Source of the DNA: an uncultured Clostridia bacterium
GTDB lineage: Bacteria; Bacillota; Clostridia; UBA1381
Assembly: GCA_934481375.1 (NCBI GenBank)
Contig: CAKSPN010000099.1
Coordinates: 1 to 6,724, forward strand
DNA length: 6,724 nt
Direction: 5' to 3'
Of this stretch, positions 5,217 through 6,724 are shown piece by piece. The notes below the pieces were generated by a model. The model worked only from the letters and a program-made list of their open reading frames with translations. It was not told the DNA's origin and made no database searches. A program made the position numbers and the translations under genes. Every line of letters begins with the position of its first letter. Position 1 is the stretch's first letter.

Positions 5217-6724
5217 ATGAAAAAAGTAAAATTTTCAGACATAAAAATCAATGACGGATTTTGGGCGGCAAAACAGGATATGGTGAAAAACTCAACGCTA
5301 AAGGCGGTGTATGACAGGTTTGTTGAAACGCACCGCTTTTCGGCAACGGAGTGCAGGTGGAAAGAGGGCGAGTCGAATATGCCGCACGTGTTCTGGGATT
5401 CGGATATAGCCAAGTGGATAGAGGGAGCGGCGTATATTCTGAAAGAGGAAAATCACCCCGAACTGGAGGAAATAATCGACAAAACGGTAGATAACATTGT
5501 AAAAAATTCCGATGAACACGGATATTTCAACAGCCATTTTCTTGTGACGGAACAGGATCGCCGTTTTTGCGACCGACGTTTCCATGAACTGTATTGCGCA
5601 GGGCATCTTATAGAGGCGGCAATTGCGTATTATGACGCAACGGGCAAGGACAAATTCTTAAAGGCGATGTGCAAATATGCCGATTATATAGAGGACGTTT
5701 TTGCAAAAAAGAAAAGTGCAAAATTTGTTACACCCGGACACCCTGAACTTGAACTTGCACTTGTACGCTTATATGAGGCAACGGGCGAGGAACGCTATTT
5801 CAAGCTTGCCGAGTTTTTCATAGACGAACACGGCAAACACGATGAACCGCAGGAGGGCATAAGCATTCTGAATAATCAGGACGATATGCCGTTAAAGGAC
5901 AGAACAACTGCGGACGGACACAGCGTGCGTGCCATGTATCTGTTTTGCGGTGCTGCCGATGTTGCACGCATAAGAGATGATAACGAACTCCAAGCAGCGT
6001 GCAAAAGAGTTTTTGATAACGCTGTAAACAAGCGTATGTACATAACGGGCGGAATAGGCTCAACATACAGGGGCGAGGCGTTTACGGTGGATTATGATTT
6101 GCCGAACAGGACGGCGTATGCCGAAACGTGTGCGGCTATAGCGCTTTCGATGTTTGCGTCACGTATGCAAATGTCTGAGGTAAATTCAAAATATGCGGAC
6201 ACCGCAGAGCGTGCAATCTATAACGGAGTGCTGTCGGGAGTTTCGATGGACGGAACGGCGTTTTTTTATGAAAATCCGCTTGAGATTGACCTTGGATTTA
6301 ACGATGTTGACCGTGCGTCATATGATAAACGGCGTTTTCCGATAACCGAGCGCCAAAAGGTATTTTCGTGTTCATGCTGTCCTCCGAATATAGTGCGTTT
6401 TATTCCGTCAATAGCGGGATTTATGTACACATACGATGATGACACGCTGTACGTACATCAGTATATGGACTCCGAAATGTCGTGCGACGGGATGCACATT
6501 ACGCAGAGTACCGATTATCCGATAAGCGGCATGGTGAAAATAAAATGCTCTGCTCCGGGGCGGAAAATTGCGCTTAGAATACCCGGCTGGTGCAGAAGCT
6601 TTACCATAAACGCCGAATATGAGCTGAAAAACGGTTATGCTTATGTTGACGCATCGGACGGGATAGAACTGAATATGGATATGCCCGTTGAATATATGCG
6701 TGCAAACAGGCACGTACACGAGGA
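5217..6724 (+). CDS. GH127 beta-L-arabinofuranosidase-like glycosidase, 3' end beyond window
   Basis: An uninterrupted frame of 502 codons runs from the ATG to the right edge. Proteins of glycoside hydrolase family 127 remove beta-L-arabinofuranose, for example from hydroxyproline-linked arabino-oligosaccharides, although some members have other targets. There is no signal peptide, so it should act in the cytosol on imported oligosaccharides. Compared with Bifidobacterium longum HypBA1, Glu287 (in GEAF) matches the acid/base Glu322. Glu303 and Cys305 (in YAETC) match zinc ligands Glu338 and Cys340 with identical 16-residue spacing. Cys387 and Cys388 (in CSCCPPN) match nucleophile Cys417 and ligand Cys418. 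GHSVRAMYL (234-242) is the conserved barrel His motif. The alpha/alpha barrel is complete and the start of the C-terminal beta-sandwich is present; roughly 130-150 residues are missing if the length follows HypBA1 (about 658). Family is secure, exact substrate is not. The gene is divergent from the AraC regulator. Confidence 0.93.
   Translation, partial: MKKVKFSDIKINDGFWAAKQDMVKNSTLKAVYDRFVETHRFSATECRWKEGESNMPHVFWDSDIAKWIEGAAYILKEENHPELEEIIDKTVDNIVKNSDEHGYFNSHFLVTEQDRRFCDRRFHELYCAGHLIEAAIAYYDATGKDKFLKAMCKYADYIEDVFAKKKSAKFVTPGHPELELALVRLYEATGEERYFKLAEFFIDEHGKHDEPQEGISILNNQDDMPLKDRTTADGHSVRAMYLFCGAADVARIRDDNELQAACKRVFDNAVNKRMYITGGIGSTYRGEAFTVDYDLPNRTAYAETCAAIALSMFASRMQMSEVNSKYADTAERAIYNGVLSGVSMDGTAFFYENPLEIDLGFNDVDRASYDKRRFPITERQKVFSCSCCPPNIVRFIPSIAGFMYTYDDDTLYVHQYMDSEMSCDGMHITQSTDYPISGMVKIKCSAPGRKIALRIPGWCRSFTINAEYELKNGYAYVDASDGIELNMDMPVEYMRANRHVHE

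Noticed and set aside
5298..6719. Minus-strand frames opposite the GH127 gene
   Set aside because: The plus-strand frame here carries the full GH127 motif set over 502 codons; the antisense frames are by-products.

Overview
The window reads as chromosomal DNA of an anaerobic Firmicute, most likely a gut Clostridium-class organism (Oscillospirales/Ruminococcus-like). This is an inference from AGGAG-type ribosome binding sites, compact T-tract terminators, near-consensus sigma-A-type promoters, moderate GC with AT-rich gaps, and the carbohydrate-degrading gene content. Genus cannot be fixed from the sequence alone. Genes are tightly packed and no gene-free stretch exceeds 300 bases. I see no tRNA, rRNA, CRISPR array or intact insertion sequence.

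Bases 1-1057 hold ATP-type 6-phosphofructokinase (pfkA) and a strong intrinsic terminator. Bases 1058-2495 hold a two-gene unit, a hotdog-fold acyl-CoA thioesterase and a D-2-hydroxyacid dehydrogenase with no gap between them, closed by a second strong terminator. Bases 2507-4164 start with a very good promoter and carry a 2-keto-3-deoxy-sugar-acid kinase (DgoK family) whose stop overlaps the start of a KDPG/KDPGal aldolase (Eda/DgoA family). The two enzymes are consecutive steps from a 2-keto-3-deoxy-hexonate to pyruvate plus glyceraldehyde-3-phosphate, which then feeds lower glycolysis. The aldolase has an in-frame TAA at codon 17. Its expected start, ribosome binding site and catalytic body are all intact, so it is either a recent nonsense mutation, a sequence error, or a protein made by reinitiation.

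Bases 4165-4329 are a 160-base intergenic segment bounded by near-perfect inverted repeats and containing a clear terminator. An AraC-family regulator follows on the minus strand (4325 to about 5107). It is transcribed divergently from a GH127 beta-L-arabinofuranosidase-like gene that starts at 5217 and runs off the right edge (first 502 codons present). The two divergent promoters both have excellent hexamers with 17-base spacing, and their -10 boxes physically overlap. A small inverted repeat brackets the glycosidase -35 box and is a candidate operator.

Taken together this is a sugar-catabolism neighbourhood. The glycosidase would release L-arabinose-type sugars from plant oligosaccharides under AraC-type control, the kinase/aldolase pair would handle sugar acids such as those from pectin, and PFK belongs to core glycolysis. 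I found no convincing undescribed system. The items most worth checking are the interrupted aldolase, the overlapping divergent promoters, and the inverted-repeat-bounded intergenic segment.
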